Assembly: GCA_964534765.1 (NCBI GenBank) | Contig: CAZHRJ010000069.1 | Coordinates: 1 to 16,423 of the forward strand | From: CAZHRJ01 sp964534765 | Lineage (GTDB): Bacteria; Lindowbacteria; 2-12-FULL-62-27 | Direction: 5' to 3' | Length of the DNA stretch: 16,423 nucleotides | In this document: piece after piece, positions 8,719 through 15,454 of the stretch | Numbering within the stretch: position 1 is the first letter of the stretch | Layout: every line of letters starts with the position of its first letter | Position numbers and translations under genes: made by a program | Notes under the pieces: model-generated | Seen by the model: the letters and a program-made list of their open reading frames with translations, nothing else | Databases searched by the model: none | Told to the model about the DNA's origin: nothing

Positions 8719-10870
8719 GGGGTCGTGTCCCCTTTCGTTTTTTCGTTTTCCGGCCCGCCGGGAAAATATCGTATACGTATTCGGCGGCGTTTCCAACCCG
8801 ATTCCCCGTGCGCGAAACGGAAAAAATCCCGTCCAGTATCCTGTCGCGCTCCGAGTCCGGCGATTCAATGATCGACAACAATACCCGCGAACCATACATG
8901 ATCCACCGCGGATGCAGAAGCTGCCGCCGGAGAATCGCCATTGTCACCGGCGCCAGTTGCCGGTCAAACCGGCTCCGGATCCCATCCCGGTCCTGATTCG
9001 CGAAGTAATACCGAACGGCCTCGTCCCTCTCGTCCAGCAAATACTCGATGAGCTTGCGCGTAACCCGGTCGCCCTTTTTCGTGATCTCCCCACGCTCGGT
9101 CAGCCGCGACTGATGATGCAGCGCGGTCCAGAGCCAGTGCCAGAATATTTCATAGGTCGCAAAATCATTCATCAGCCGCGTGCCGCTCAAATAATCGTCG
9201 ATCGCCGCCGCGTTGTTGCCGTTGAGCTGCTGAAACATGTACTCCGATGACATGTAGATCGCGTACCGCAGACCCCGCTCCGTGATCGGACCTGTCGGCC
9301 GGCGAAAGAGACGGGCCCAGGACTGCCTGGAATAGAGCCGACCGGGATCAAGATCCTTCACGGAAACAATTGCCGGACTGGGCCGGCCGGATCTATCCAG
9401 AAGGCCGAGCGCGGAGAGCTTCGATCGTTCCTCGCCCGTCAATCGGTCGGCCAGCGCCTGAAGGCCGTCCGGCGGCGCCTGCAGCGGTTCCGAGCCGGCG
9501 CGGACATATTCCTCTTCGGTCGTCGCCACCCAGCTTTGCCGGTATAGATCGCAGGATTTTCCGTCGATGACCATGAGACCCGTGAGACGCTCGCGCAGCT
9601 TGTCGAACCAGATCGACCGCACCGCTTTTTCGTTGACGTCGCGCGGCGCTCGCGGACTTTTCATGACGGCGGACATGCCGCCGATGGGAAATCCGCCGAC
9701 GAGCGCCGTGAGGAGGGCATTGCGGCGCGTGTATTCCGTCATGCTCGGATCGGTCATGCCGACGGTATGGGGATCCGGGAAGACGCCCGCGGGCCGGTCC
9801 TTGAGCATTTCGATCCGGCTGTTGATGTAATCCCACCGGCCGACGTTCGGCCCGACGAGCCAATCCCGGAGGACCCACATGATGAGTTCCTGGTTGGCCG
9901 CGTATCGCGCGCGCTCGTTGAGCATTTCGATTTTGATCGTCCCGCGCGGAACGCCGATCGTCTCTTCGAGGGATGCCAGAAGCCGCGCGACCAGCAGCGC
10001 CTCGGCGGGAGTCTCGATCTTCGGCACATAGAAATATATGCCGGAGTCGCGATTTTTCTGAGCGTCGAAATTGTTCAGCGTATGAATGATCAGGGCGGGG
10101 ATCATGGCGGGAATGCCGGCGTCGCCGGAATCCGCGCGCGCCAGCGCCATCTGGCGGTTTCTCAAATGGATGCCCGGGACGCGGTGGAAAATCACCGGCC
10201 ACTCCGGGCGGCCCACCCGGATCGAATAGTCCTTGTTTTTGTCCGGATGATGGTACACGCGTGCGTCCCATGTTCCGGCCAGCAGTTCCTTCAAGTTCCG
10301 CCACGCGCGGTAGAGCTTGTCCGCCTTGTCGTTGCCCGCGTCTTCCCAGTCCGCCATCCAGGACGTCGCGCCGGTCGCGCCCGTGTTGACCGCGCCCATG
10401 GCCATCCCCAGATCGTCAAACGGCCCGGTTCCCTGTAAACCCGGCCGCACGATCTCGGGCGCAACGGGCGTGGCTGGATTGAGGCTCCAGCGGTGCGGCG
10501 TATTTCTTCCGAGAAAATGATCGATCATGCCCCGCCGAATCTGAGCCGCCGTTCGACGGGTTCCGTCCGCGTCTTCCACTACCGAGCCCGGGGGCGTGAA
10601 TCCGTAGCGCGCCTTTCCCGCCGCGACACGCAAGAGAAACTTCCGGCGCGCGGCCAGAAGGCCGGCAAAGTCGCCGAGGAATTTTCTCGTGAAAGAAACG
10701 ATCAGGTCGGAAACATTGATCGAGCGGCCATTGACCGGCTGGTCTCCGAACAGATCTTCATAGGGACCGGCAATGTCCCCACGGATGATCAATCCGCCGC
10801 GCTCGGCCCTGCGCGTGATTTCTCGCGTGATTTCTCGCGTGATTTCCGATCTGCTTTTCATGAGCGACAC
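8702..10870 (-). CDS. aceB: Malate synthase (long, divergent A-type)
   Basis: Malate synthase condenses glyoxylate with acetyl-CoA to give malate, the second bypass reaction. Numbering from the GTG at 10870 (722 residues), the core carries MADWEDAGND (172-181), FHRVPGIHLRNR (228-239), FYVPKIETPAEA (280-291), IKIEMLNERAR (312-322) and GRWDYINSRIEMLK (344-357), as in AceB-type enzymes. GGFPIGGMSAVM (392-403) follows, then LMNDFATYEIFWHWLW (566-581), whose Asp fits the catalytic acid position. At about 720 residues it is much longer than E. coli AceB (533). The extra sequence is mainly between the GGM segment and the Asp region and after it. GTG at 10870 lies 9 nt after GAGAGG; ATG at 10861 (MKSRSE) is an alternative without a good ribosome site. 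Residues 9-20 are the repeat EITREITREITR. It is first in the aceBAK operon, divergent from the aminotransferase gene. I see no convincing promoter for it in the 123-bp gap. Confidence 0.93.
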   Translation of the reverse strand: MSLMKSRSEITREITREITRRAERGGLIIRGDIAGPYEDLFGDQPVNGRSINVSDLIVSFTRKFLGDFAGLLAARRKFLLRVAAGKARYGFTPPGSVVEDADGTRRTAAQIRRGMIDHFLGRNTPHRWSLNPATPVAPEIVRPGLQGTGPFDDLGMAMGAVNTGATGATSWMADWEDAGNDKADKLYRAWRNLKELLAGTWDARVYHHPDKNKDYSIRVGRPEWPVIFHRVPGIHLRNRQMALARADSGDAGIPAMIPALIIHTLNNFDAQKNRDSGIYFYVPKIETPAEALLVARLLASLEETIGVPRGTIKIEMLNERARYAANQELIMWVLRDWLVGPNVGRWDYINSRIEMLKDRPAGVFPDPHTVGMTDPSMTEYTRRNALLTALVGGFPIGGMSAVMKSPRAPRDVNEKAVRSIWFDKLRERLTGLMVIDGKSCDLYRQSWVATTEEEYVRAGSEPLQAPPDGLQALADRLTGEERSKLSALGLLDRSGRPSPAIVSVKDLDPGRLYSRQSWARLFRRPTGPITERGLRYAIYMSSEYMFQQLNGNNAAAIDDYLSGTRLMNDFATYEIFWHWLWTALHHQSRLTERGEITKKGDRVTRKLIEYLLDERDEAVRYYFANQDRDGIRSRFDRQLAPVTMAILRRQLLHPRWIMYGSRVLLSIIESPDSERDRILDGIFSVSRTGNRVGNAAEYVYDIFPAGRKTKKRKGTRPHVTRA
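8719..8732 (-). promoter_or_regulatory. aceA: Short hairpin covering the aceA ribosome-binding site
   Basis: On the minus strand GGGG (8729-8732), a 6-nt loop ACACGA and CCCC (8719-8722) form a 4-bp GC stem that ends directly before the aceA ATG (8716-8718). The first arm is the probable Shine-Dalgarno sequence (AAAGGGG). The whole element lies inside the last codons of aceB, so ribosomes finishing aceB would open it. The stem is short and its effect is inferred. Confidence 0.35.
10812..10847. repeat. Three 12-bp tandem repeats inside the aceB start
   Basis: CGCGTGATTTCT occurs at 10812-10823 and 10824-10835, and with one final change (C for T) at 10836-10847. Read on the minus strand it encodes Glu-Ile-Thr-Arg three times, directly after the aceB start. 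The period is a multiple of three, so copy-number change would alter the N-terminal tail length without breaking the frame. The segment precedes the conserved malate synthase fold. Confidence 0.95.
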
Positions 10871-10957
10871 TAAAACATACCTCTCGCGGCAAACCAAATT
10901 TTTTCGCCGCCGCCGGCGGAAGGGTACGCCGGCCGCATCGCCGGACTCATCCCGTCG

Positions 10958-10988
10958 TTGACCCGCGCACTCCCGCCATGTTTATATC
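10958..10988 (+). promoter_or_regulatory. Candidate promoter giving a leaderless aminotransferase mRNA
   Basis: TTGACC (10958-10963) is followed after 17-19 nt by TTTATATC (10981-10988), from which a -10 box such as TATATC (10983-10988) can be drawn. The ATG of the aminotransferase is at 10994, only 5 nt past that box. A transcript starting the usual 6-8 nt downstream would begin at or next to the ATG. No Shine-Dalgarno sequence precedes the ATG, which fits leaderless translation. Confidence 0.45.
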
Positions 10989-10993
10989 CGCCC

Positions 10994-12112
10994 ATGATCC
11001 GATCGTTCGCGCCGCCCAAACGCATCCTCATGGGACCGGGACCCTCCGACGTGTCGGCGAGGGTCCTCGCCGCCATGGCCAGACCCACCATCGGCCATCT
11101 CGACCCCGAATTCATTCGCATGATGGACGAAATCAAATCCCTCCTCCAGTACGCGTTTCAGACAAAAAATGATGTCACCCTCGTCGTGTCCGGGCCCGGA
11201 TCGGCCGGGATGGAATGCTGTTTCGTCAACCTCGTTGAAAAGGGCGATAAGGTGATCGTCTGCCAGAATGGGGTCTTTGGCGGCCGCATGAGGGAAAATG
11301 TGGAGCGCTGCGGCGGAGTTCCGGTCCTGATCGAAGACGACTGGGGTCGCGCGGTCGATCCGGACAAGGTCGAAGACGCCTTTCGGAAAAATCCGGACGC
11401 CAAATTCCTCGCGTTTGTCCACGCGGAAACCTCCACCGGCGCCCGGTCCGACGCCAAATCCCTCGCGGCCATCGCCCATCGCCATCACGCGCTGTCCATC
11501 GTTGATACGGTCACCTCCCTGGGCGGCATTCCCGTGCGCGTCGATGCATGGGGCATCGACGCCGTCTATTCCGGCAGCCAGAAATGCCTCTCCTGCACGC
11601 CCGGCCTTTCGCCGGTCAGCTTCAGCGAGGCCGCCTTTGGCGTCGTCAAACGGCGGTCTTCCAAAATCCAGAGCTGGTTCCTCGACCTGTCGCTGGTCAC
11701 CGCCTATTGGGGCGGGCAGTCCAAACGCGCGTACCATCACACCGCGCCCATCAACGCCCTCTACGGTCTCCACGAATCGCTCCTCATGCTCCAGGAGGAA
11801 GGCCTCGAAAATTCATGGGCCCGGCATTCCCGCGCGCATGAGTCTCTCCGCGCCGGTTTGGATCACCTGGGTCTCTCATTGATCGTCCCTGAACCGGACC
11901 GGCTGCCTCAGCTCAATTCCGTCCGGATACCCGCCGGCGTTGATGACGCGGCGTCCCGGTCGCGCCTCCTCTCCGATTTCTCTCTCGAAATCGGCGCGGG
12001 TCTCGGTCCTCTTGCCGGAAAAATCTGGCGCATCGGCCTCATGGGACAGTCCGCGTCCGCGGGTCATGTCGAGTCCTGCCTGAATGCCTTGAAGGATGTC
12101 CTCGGCCGGTGA
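10994..12112 (+). CDS. Class V aminotransferase, alanine/serine-glyoxylate type
   Basis: This 372-residue PLP enzyme is of the alanine-glyoxylate / serine-pyruvate aminotransferase group. ILMGPGPSDV (11-20) is the typical N-terminus. VSGPGSAGME (65-74) shapes the cofactor-phosphate site. SIVDTVTSLGG (168-178) carries the Asp that contacts the pyridine nitrogen. SGSQKCLSCTPGLSPVSF (193-210) holds the Schiff-base Lys197. YHHTAPINALYGLHESL (247-263) and WRIGLMG (345-351), with the substrate-carboxylate Arg, complete the site. The likely role is transfer of an amino group to glyoxylate to make glycine, which fits its position divergent from the glyoxylate-producing aceBAK operon. An alternative is 2-aminoadipate or another donor, given the coupled DUF1338 gene. 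The frame extends to a TTG at 10958, but similarity starts at the ATG (10994). The stop overlaps the next start (GTGA). Confidence 0.9.
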   Translation: MIRSFAPPKRILMGPGPSDVSARVLAAMARPTIGHLDPEFIRMMDEIKSLLQYAFQTKNDVTLVVSGPGSAGMECCFVNLVEKGDKVIVCQNGVFGGRMRENVERCGGVPVLIEDDWGRAVDPDKVEDAFRKNPDAKFLAFVHAETSTGARSDAKSLAAIAHRHHALSIVDTVTSLGGIPVRVDAWGIDAVYSGSQKCLSCTPGLSPVSFSEAAFGVVKRRSSKIQSWFLDLSLVTAYWGGQSKRAYHHTAPINALYGLHESLLMLQEEGLENSWARHSRAHESLRAGLDHLGLSLIVPEPDRLPQLNSVRIPAGVDDAASRSRLLSDFSLEIGAGLGPLAGKIWRIGLMGQSASAGHVESCLNALKDVLGR

Positions 12113-13053
12113 GCCTCCAGGCGCCGCACCGGCACATACCCGTTACAAATCCCAGGGAACAATTCGCTCTCCGGCTGTTCGACAATCTCTGGATTCGATA
12201 CCGGTCGCGCGTCCGATATGTGCGGATGTACGAGTCGCTCATCGCCAAAGTCGGCGCGACCTTTGTCAATGACCACATCGCCTTTCGAACCATCGCCCAC
12301 CAGAAGGCCGGGACGGGGATATCCACACTGGCCGGAATTTTCATGGCCCTCGGATTTGCCCGGAAAGCCTGCTATGAGTTCCCGGATAAACACTTAAGCT
12401 CCGTTCATCTGGCCCATCCCAATCCCCTCTTCCCCAAATTGTTCATCTCCGAACTCAAGGGATGGGAATTGTCGGCCAAGGCCGCCTCCATCCTCGATCG
12501 CGTCCTCTCGTCCCACCGGTCGCCCCTGCCGGACCGCGTCCTCTCGCGGCTCTACCGGCTCGACCGGTCTGGATCAAAAACGGCCGGCCCCATCTTGAAA
12601 CAATTGATCGCCTTTTTTCAGAAATTGCCCTGGCGCCGGCCTTCCCGCGCCGAGGTCGAGGAGTTGGATCGGGAAAGCCAGTTCGGCGCGTGGGTGATTC
12701 TGAACGGGTACGATGTGAACCATTTCACGGCTCTGGTGAACTCTCACGGCGTTGCGCGGCTTGACTCCATCGACAAAACGATTGATGCCATGCGCCGGGC
12801 GCGCATTCCCATGAAAAAAGAAATCGAGGGCGCGCCCGGAAGCGTTCTGCGGCAGTCGTCCACGGAATCCGTTGTGATCCCATTTTCGCTCAGGCACGGA
12901 GAAAAAATCCGATGGAGTTACGCCTATTTTGAAATCGCCGAACGCGGCTGGACCGTCAATCCGTCATCCGGAAAAAAAGAACGGTTTGAGGGATTCCTCG
13001 GCCCGCAGGCCACCCACCTGTTTGACATGACCAAACTCCGCGCCAACCGCTAA
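12109..13053 (+). CDS. DUF1338 / HglS-like 2-oxoacid dioxygenase-decarboxylase
   Basis: This 314-residue protein matches the DUF1338 family, which includes HglS, an iron enzyme that converts 2-oxoadipate to D-2-hydroxyglutarate with loss of CO2. The metal-site pattern is visible: NDHIAFRT (54-61) with His56 and a substrate-type Arg60 four residues later, VNHFTALVN (203-211) with His205, and YAYFEIAERG (271-280) with Glu275. This matches the His, His, Glu triad and the Arg known in HglS. At 314 residues it is clearly shorter than P. putida HglS (about 460), so the substrate may differ. The GTG at 12109 overlaps the aminotransferase stop by 4 nt, implying translational coupling and a shared pathway. 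It ends 4 nt from the end of the convergent DUF423 gene. The family call is strong; the exact reaction is inferred. Confidence 0.85.
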   Translation: MSLQAPHRHIPVTNPREQFALRLFDNLWIRYRSRVRYVRMYESLIAKVGATFVNDHIAFRTIAHQKAGTGISTLAGIFMALGFARKACYEFPDKHLSSVHLAHPNPLFPKLFISELKGWELSAKAASILDRVLSSHRSPLPDRVLSRLYRLDRSGSKTAGPILKQLIAFFQKLPWRRPSRAEVEELDRESQFGAWVILNGYDVNHFTALVNSHGVARLDSIDKTIDAMRRARIPMKKEIEGAPGSVLRQSSTESVVIPFSLRHGEKIRWSYAYFEIAERGWTVNPSSGKKERFEGFLGPQATHLFDMTKLRANR

Positions 13054-13057
13054 CGCC

Positions 13058-13444
13058 TTACCGGCCGCCGCGCCAGACACCGACGGCCAGACTCAGCCAC
13101 CCGAGAATCAACGCCATGCCGCCCAGCGGCGTCACGGCGCCCAGCCACTTCTGCCTCGTCAGGCTGAGCGTGTACAGGCTCCCGGAAAAAATCATAATCC
13201 CGATAACCAACAGCGCGCCGCCCGCCGTCATCCAGCCGCCGGGCCACCGGCCGCACAGGTATGCGGCGCCGATCAGCCCCAGCGCGTGGATCAGATGATA
13301 CTCGACCGCTGTGTGGTAAATCGGATGCATCTCCGGATAGAGCGCGAAGTGCCGTTTCAATCCGTGCGCGCCGAACGCGCCCGTGATGACGCCCAGCCCG
13401 GCCAGAATCGTCCCCGCAATCGCAAACGTCTGCTCCACTTTCAT
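13058..13444 (-). CDS. DUF423 (YgdD-like) small inner-membrane protein
   Basis: This 128-residue protein has four predicted membrane helices (about residues 6-25, 43-63, 70-92 and 99-123). It carries the DUF423 landmarks GAFGAHGLK (about 22-30), YHTAVEYHLIHALGL, IFSGSLYTLSL and TPLGGMALILGW. Its function is not established; E. coli YgdD is the reference member. The ATG at 13444 (MKVEQTF) is chosen because GGGAGG lies about 11 nt upstream and the family begins there. An upstream in-frame ATG at 13495 would add 17 polar residues. It points tail-to-tail at the DUF1338 gene with a 4-nt gap and diverges from rsmI across 97 bp. I see no terminator hairpin in the convergent gap, so the two transcripts may overlap. 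Confidence 0.9.
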   Translation of the reverse strand: MKVEQTFAIAGTILAGLGVITGAFGAHGLKRHFALYPEMHPIYHTAVEYHLIHALGLIGAAYLCGRWPGGWMTAGGALLVIGIMIFSGSLYTLSLTRQKWLGAVTPLGGMALILGWLSLAVGVWRGGR

Positions 13445-13478
13445 CTCGCTTGGTTCCTCCCTGTGGTGGTCTGTCGTC

Positions 13479-13507
13479 TTGACGCCCCTCTTCAACGCAG
13501 GTAATCA
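13479..13507 (+). promoter_or_regulatory. Weak candidate promoter for the rsmI operon
   Basis: TTGACG (13479-13484) matches the -35 consensus at 5 of 6 positions. About 17 nt later there is only a poor -10 candidate (TAATCA, 13502-13507). The position fits a 25-35 nt leader holding the ribosome site GAGGTGA (13531-13537), 4-7 nt before the rsmI TTG. The DUF423 promoter must lie in the same 97-bp gap on the other strand, but I cannot pick it out. Confidence 0.25.
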
Positions 13508-13541
13508 GAATCCGGTCCAAAATTCAAAGTGAGGTGACTCT

Positions 13542-14381
13542 TTGGCCCTTTACGTCGTGGCCACGCCCATCGGAAATATGGAGGATATCACTCTTCGCGG
13601 CGTATCGACCCTAAAACGCGTCCAGGCGGTGATCGCCGAGGATACCCGCTCCTACCGGAAACTCGCCGTCAGGCTGGACATTCCCGCAAAACCGGTTTTT
13701 TCCCTCTATAAGGGCAATGAGTCGGCCCGGGTCGACCACCTCATTCCGAAATTGAAGGAGGGACTTGAAGCCGCGCTTGTGTCCGAGTCCGGCACGCCCG
13801 CGGTGTCCGATCCTGGGGCGCTGCTCGTTCGCCGCTGCCACGAATCTGGCATCCGCGTCATCCCGGTGCCCGGCGCGTCCGCGGTCGCGGCCATCCTGTC
13901 GGTCGCCGGGCACTTTTGTGATCGCGTCACCTTTTTCGGATTCCTCTCCAAAAGAAACCGCATCGACGATGCCGCGCGGGAATTGTCCCAGGGCGCCGCC
14001 GTCATCTTTTTCGATCACCCGGCGCGCATCTTCCGGTCTCTCGAAGCCTTCGCCGACCGCGGCATTCCCCTGCGGGCCGTCATGGGCAGGGAACTGACCA
14101 AACTCCATGAGGAAATCGTCTCGGGCACCCTGCCGGATCTGATCGCGGCTCTACGGGGCAGGGCCCTCAAAGGCGAAATCGTCGTCCTCCTGGAGCCGGT
14201 CCGCGGCCCGGTGAGTCTGCCGGAAGAATTGGAGCGGCAAAGTCAGGGTGAGGATCTTCTGCGTCAATTCCACAAGGATAACCTGTCCCTGTCCGATTCC
14301 GTCAAAGTCGCCGCGCGTCAAACTTCGCTGCCGAGGCGCCGCCTCTATGCGCAGGCCTTGAAAATCTGGAACCGCGCTTGA
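13542..14381 (+). CDS. rsmI: 16S rRNA (cytidine-1402 2'-O)-methyltransferase RsmI
   Basis: RsmI transfers a methyl group from S-adenosylmethionine to the 2'-OH of C1402 in the ribosomal P site. The 279-residue length is close to the E. coli protein (286). Tetrapyrrole-methylase-fold motifs appear in order: VVATPIGN (5-12), AEDTR (32-36), SESGTPAVSDPG (81-92, where the first part is usually SDAGTP), VPGASA (109-114) and FFGFLSKR (131-138). The C-terminal segment (about 240-277, LSDSVKVAARQTSLPRRRLY) is the RsmI helical tail. The start is a TTG preceded by GAGGTGA at good spacing, and the protein begins ALYVVATPIGN as in the family. It heads a three-gene operon; its TGA overlaps the next TTG by 4 nt. 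Confidence 0.95.
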   Translation: MALYVVATPIGNMEDITLRGVSTLKRVQAVIAEDTRSYRKLAVRLDIPAKPVFSLYKGNESARVDHLIPKLKEGLEAALVSESGTPAVSDPGALLVRRCHESGIRVIPVPGASAVAAILSVAGHFCDRVTFFGFLSKRNRIDDAARELSQGAAVIFFDHPARIFRSLEAFADRGIPLRAVMGRELTKLHEEIVSGTLPDLIAALRGRALKGEIVVLLEPVRGPVSLPEELERQSQGEDLLRQFHKDNLSLSDSVKVAARQTSLPRRRLYAQALKIWNRA

Positions 14382-15454
14382 CCGAACCGATCCTGCTCGA
14401 CTGGGAATCGGACGAGGTGCCGAATCCCAAACCCATCTTTTCCGCCATCCGAAAACGTAAACTCATCCTCTTCCCGACCGACACGGTCTACGGCATCGGC
14501 GGCATCCCGCGGGATGAGATCGTTGAGGTCATGATGACCCTCAAAGGCCGCAGCCCCGATAAGAAATTTCCCATCCTCTGCGGCACCCGGATGCATGTCG
14601 AAAAAATCGCCGTCGACATCCCCCGGCGCGCCCGCATCCTCATGGCCCGATTCTGGCCCGGCGCGCTCACGGTCGCGCTCCCGGCCAAAAAAGAATTGGC
14701 CCGGACTCTCTGCGCGGACGACGGAACCATCGCCGTCCGAATTCCCGCGCACAAACGATTACGAGACCTCCTCGCCATATCCGGCCCCATCGTCTCCACC
14801 AGCGCCAACCGGTCCGGCAAGGGCGCCGTGGGCAAGTTCGACGAGATCGATCCCAAAATCCTTCAGGGGGTCGATGTCGCCATTCGGGATGACCGGCGAT
14901 CCTGCAAGGTGGCCTCCTCGGTCGTCGCCATCGACGGCGATGAAGTCCGCGTGATCCGCCAGGGCGCCATCCCGCCGGAAGTTCTGGTAGAACCCCTTCG
15001 CATCCTCTTTGTCTGCACCGGAAACACCTGCCGCAGCCCCATGGCGGAGGCGATCGCGCGGAAGGAAATCGTATCGTTTGCCGAATATGCCGGGTCCTTT
15101 TCGCGCGGGATCATGGCCCGCGAGGGGTCCTGCGCGTCCACGACGGCTTGCGATGTCTGCGAGGAAATCGCCATTGATCTCAGCCACCACGCCAGCGCGC
15201 CGCTGGCCGCCGAGGACGTGGCCCGGGCGGATCTCATCCTCACCATGGAACACAGCCAGCGCATGCTGCTCCTCGCGCTCTTCCCGGCCAGACGCGAACG
15301 GATTTTCACTCTCCGCGAGTACGCCACGCGCAAGCCCGGACCCGACGTGCGCGATCCTGTCGGCGGCGATGTCGAGACCTACCGCCGGTGCCGCGAGGAA
15401 ATCCGGATTCTCGTCCGCAAGGCCCTTCGGCGGCTTCTCGGGTCGTTCCAATGA
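14378..15454 (+). CDS. TsaC/Sua5-type threonylcarbamoyl-AMP synthase fused to YwlE-type phosphatase
   Basis: This 358-residue protein is a two-domain fusion. Residues 15-200 are a YrdC/Sua5 domain, which makes threonylcarbamoyl-AMP for the t6A37 modification of ANN-decoding tRNAs: LILFPTDTVYGIGG (29-42), KGRSPDKKFPILC (56-68), FWPGALTVALP (92-102), IAVRIP (118-123) and STSANRSG (140-147). Residues 206-355 are a low-molecular-weight phosphatase: FVCTGNTCRSPMAEA (211-225) with nucleophile Cys213 and Arg219, then SRGIMAREG, ADLILTMEHSQ, and VRDPVGGDVETY (324-335) with general acid Asp326. Thr217 sits where Bacillus YwlE has Thr11, the residue linked to phospho-arginine preference; tyrosine phosphatases usually have Ile. 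The domain resembles YwlE over its whole length. It starts at a TTG overlapping the rsmI stop by 4 nt and ends overlapping gcvT by 4 nt. In B. subtilis the separate counterparts ywlC and ywlE are close neighbours. Confidence 0.92.
   Translation: MTEPILLDWESDEVPNPKPIFSAIRKRKLILFPTDTVYGIGGIPRDEIVEVMMTLKGRSPDKKFPILCGTRMHVEKIAVDIPRRARILMARFWPGALTVALPAKKELARTLCADDGTIAVRIPAHKRLRDLLAISGPIVSTSANRSGKGAVGKFDEIDPKILQGVDVAIRDDRRSCKVASSVVAIDGDEVRVIRQGAIPPEVLVEPLRILFVCTGNTCRSPMAEAIARKEIVSFAEYAGSFSRGIMAREGSCASTTACDVCEEIAIDLSHHASAPLAAEDVARADLILTMEHSQRMLLLALFPARRERIFTLREYATRKPGPDVRDPVGGDVETYRRCREEIRILVRKALRRLLGSFQ

Noticed and set aside
8719..8895. Longer isocitrate lyase start inside aceB
   Set aside because: The extra 59 residues lie in the aceB coding region, read as Arg-rich shadow sequence, and lack a family match. 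The ATG at 8718 has a ribosome site and the expected N-terminus.
10982..11773. Minus-strand open frame opposite the aminotransferase
   Set aside because: It is antisense to a gene with all the class V aminotransferase motifs and shows no recognisable family itself.
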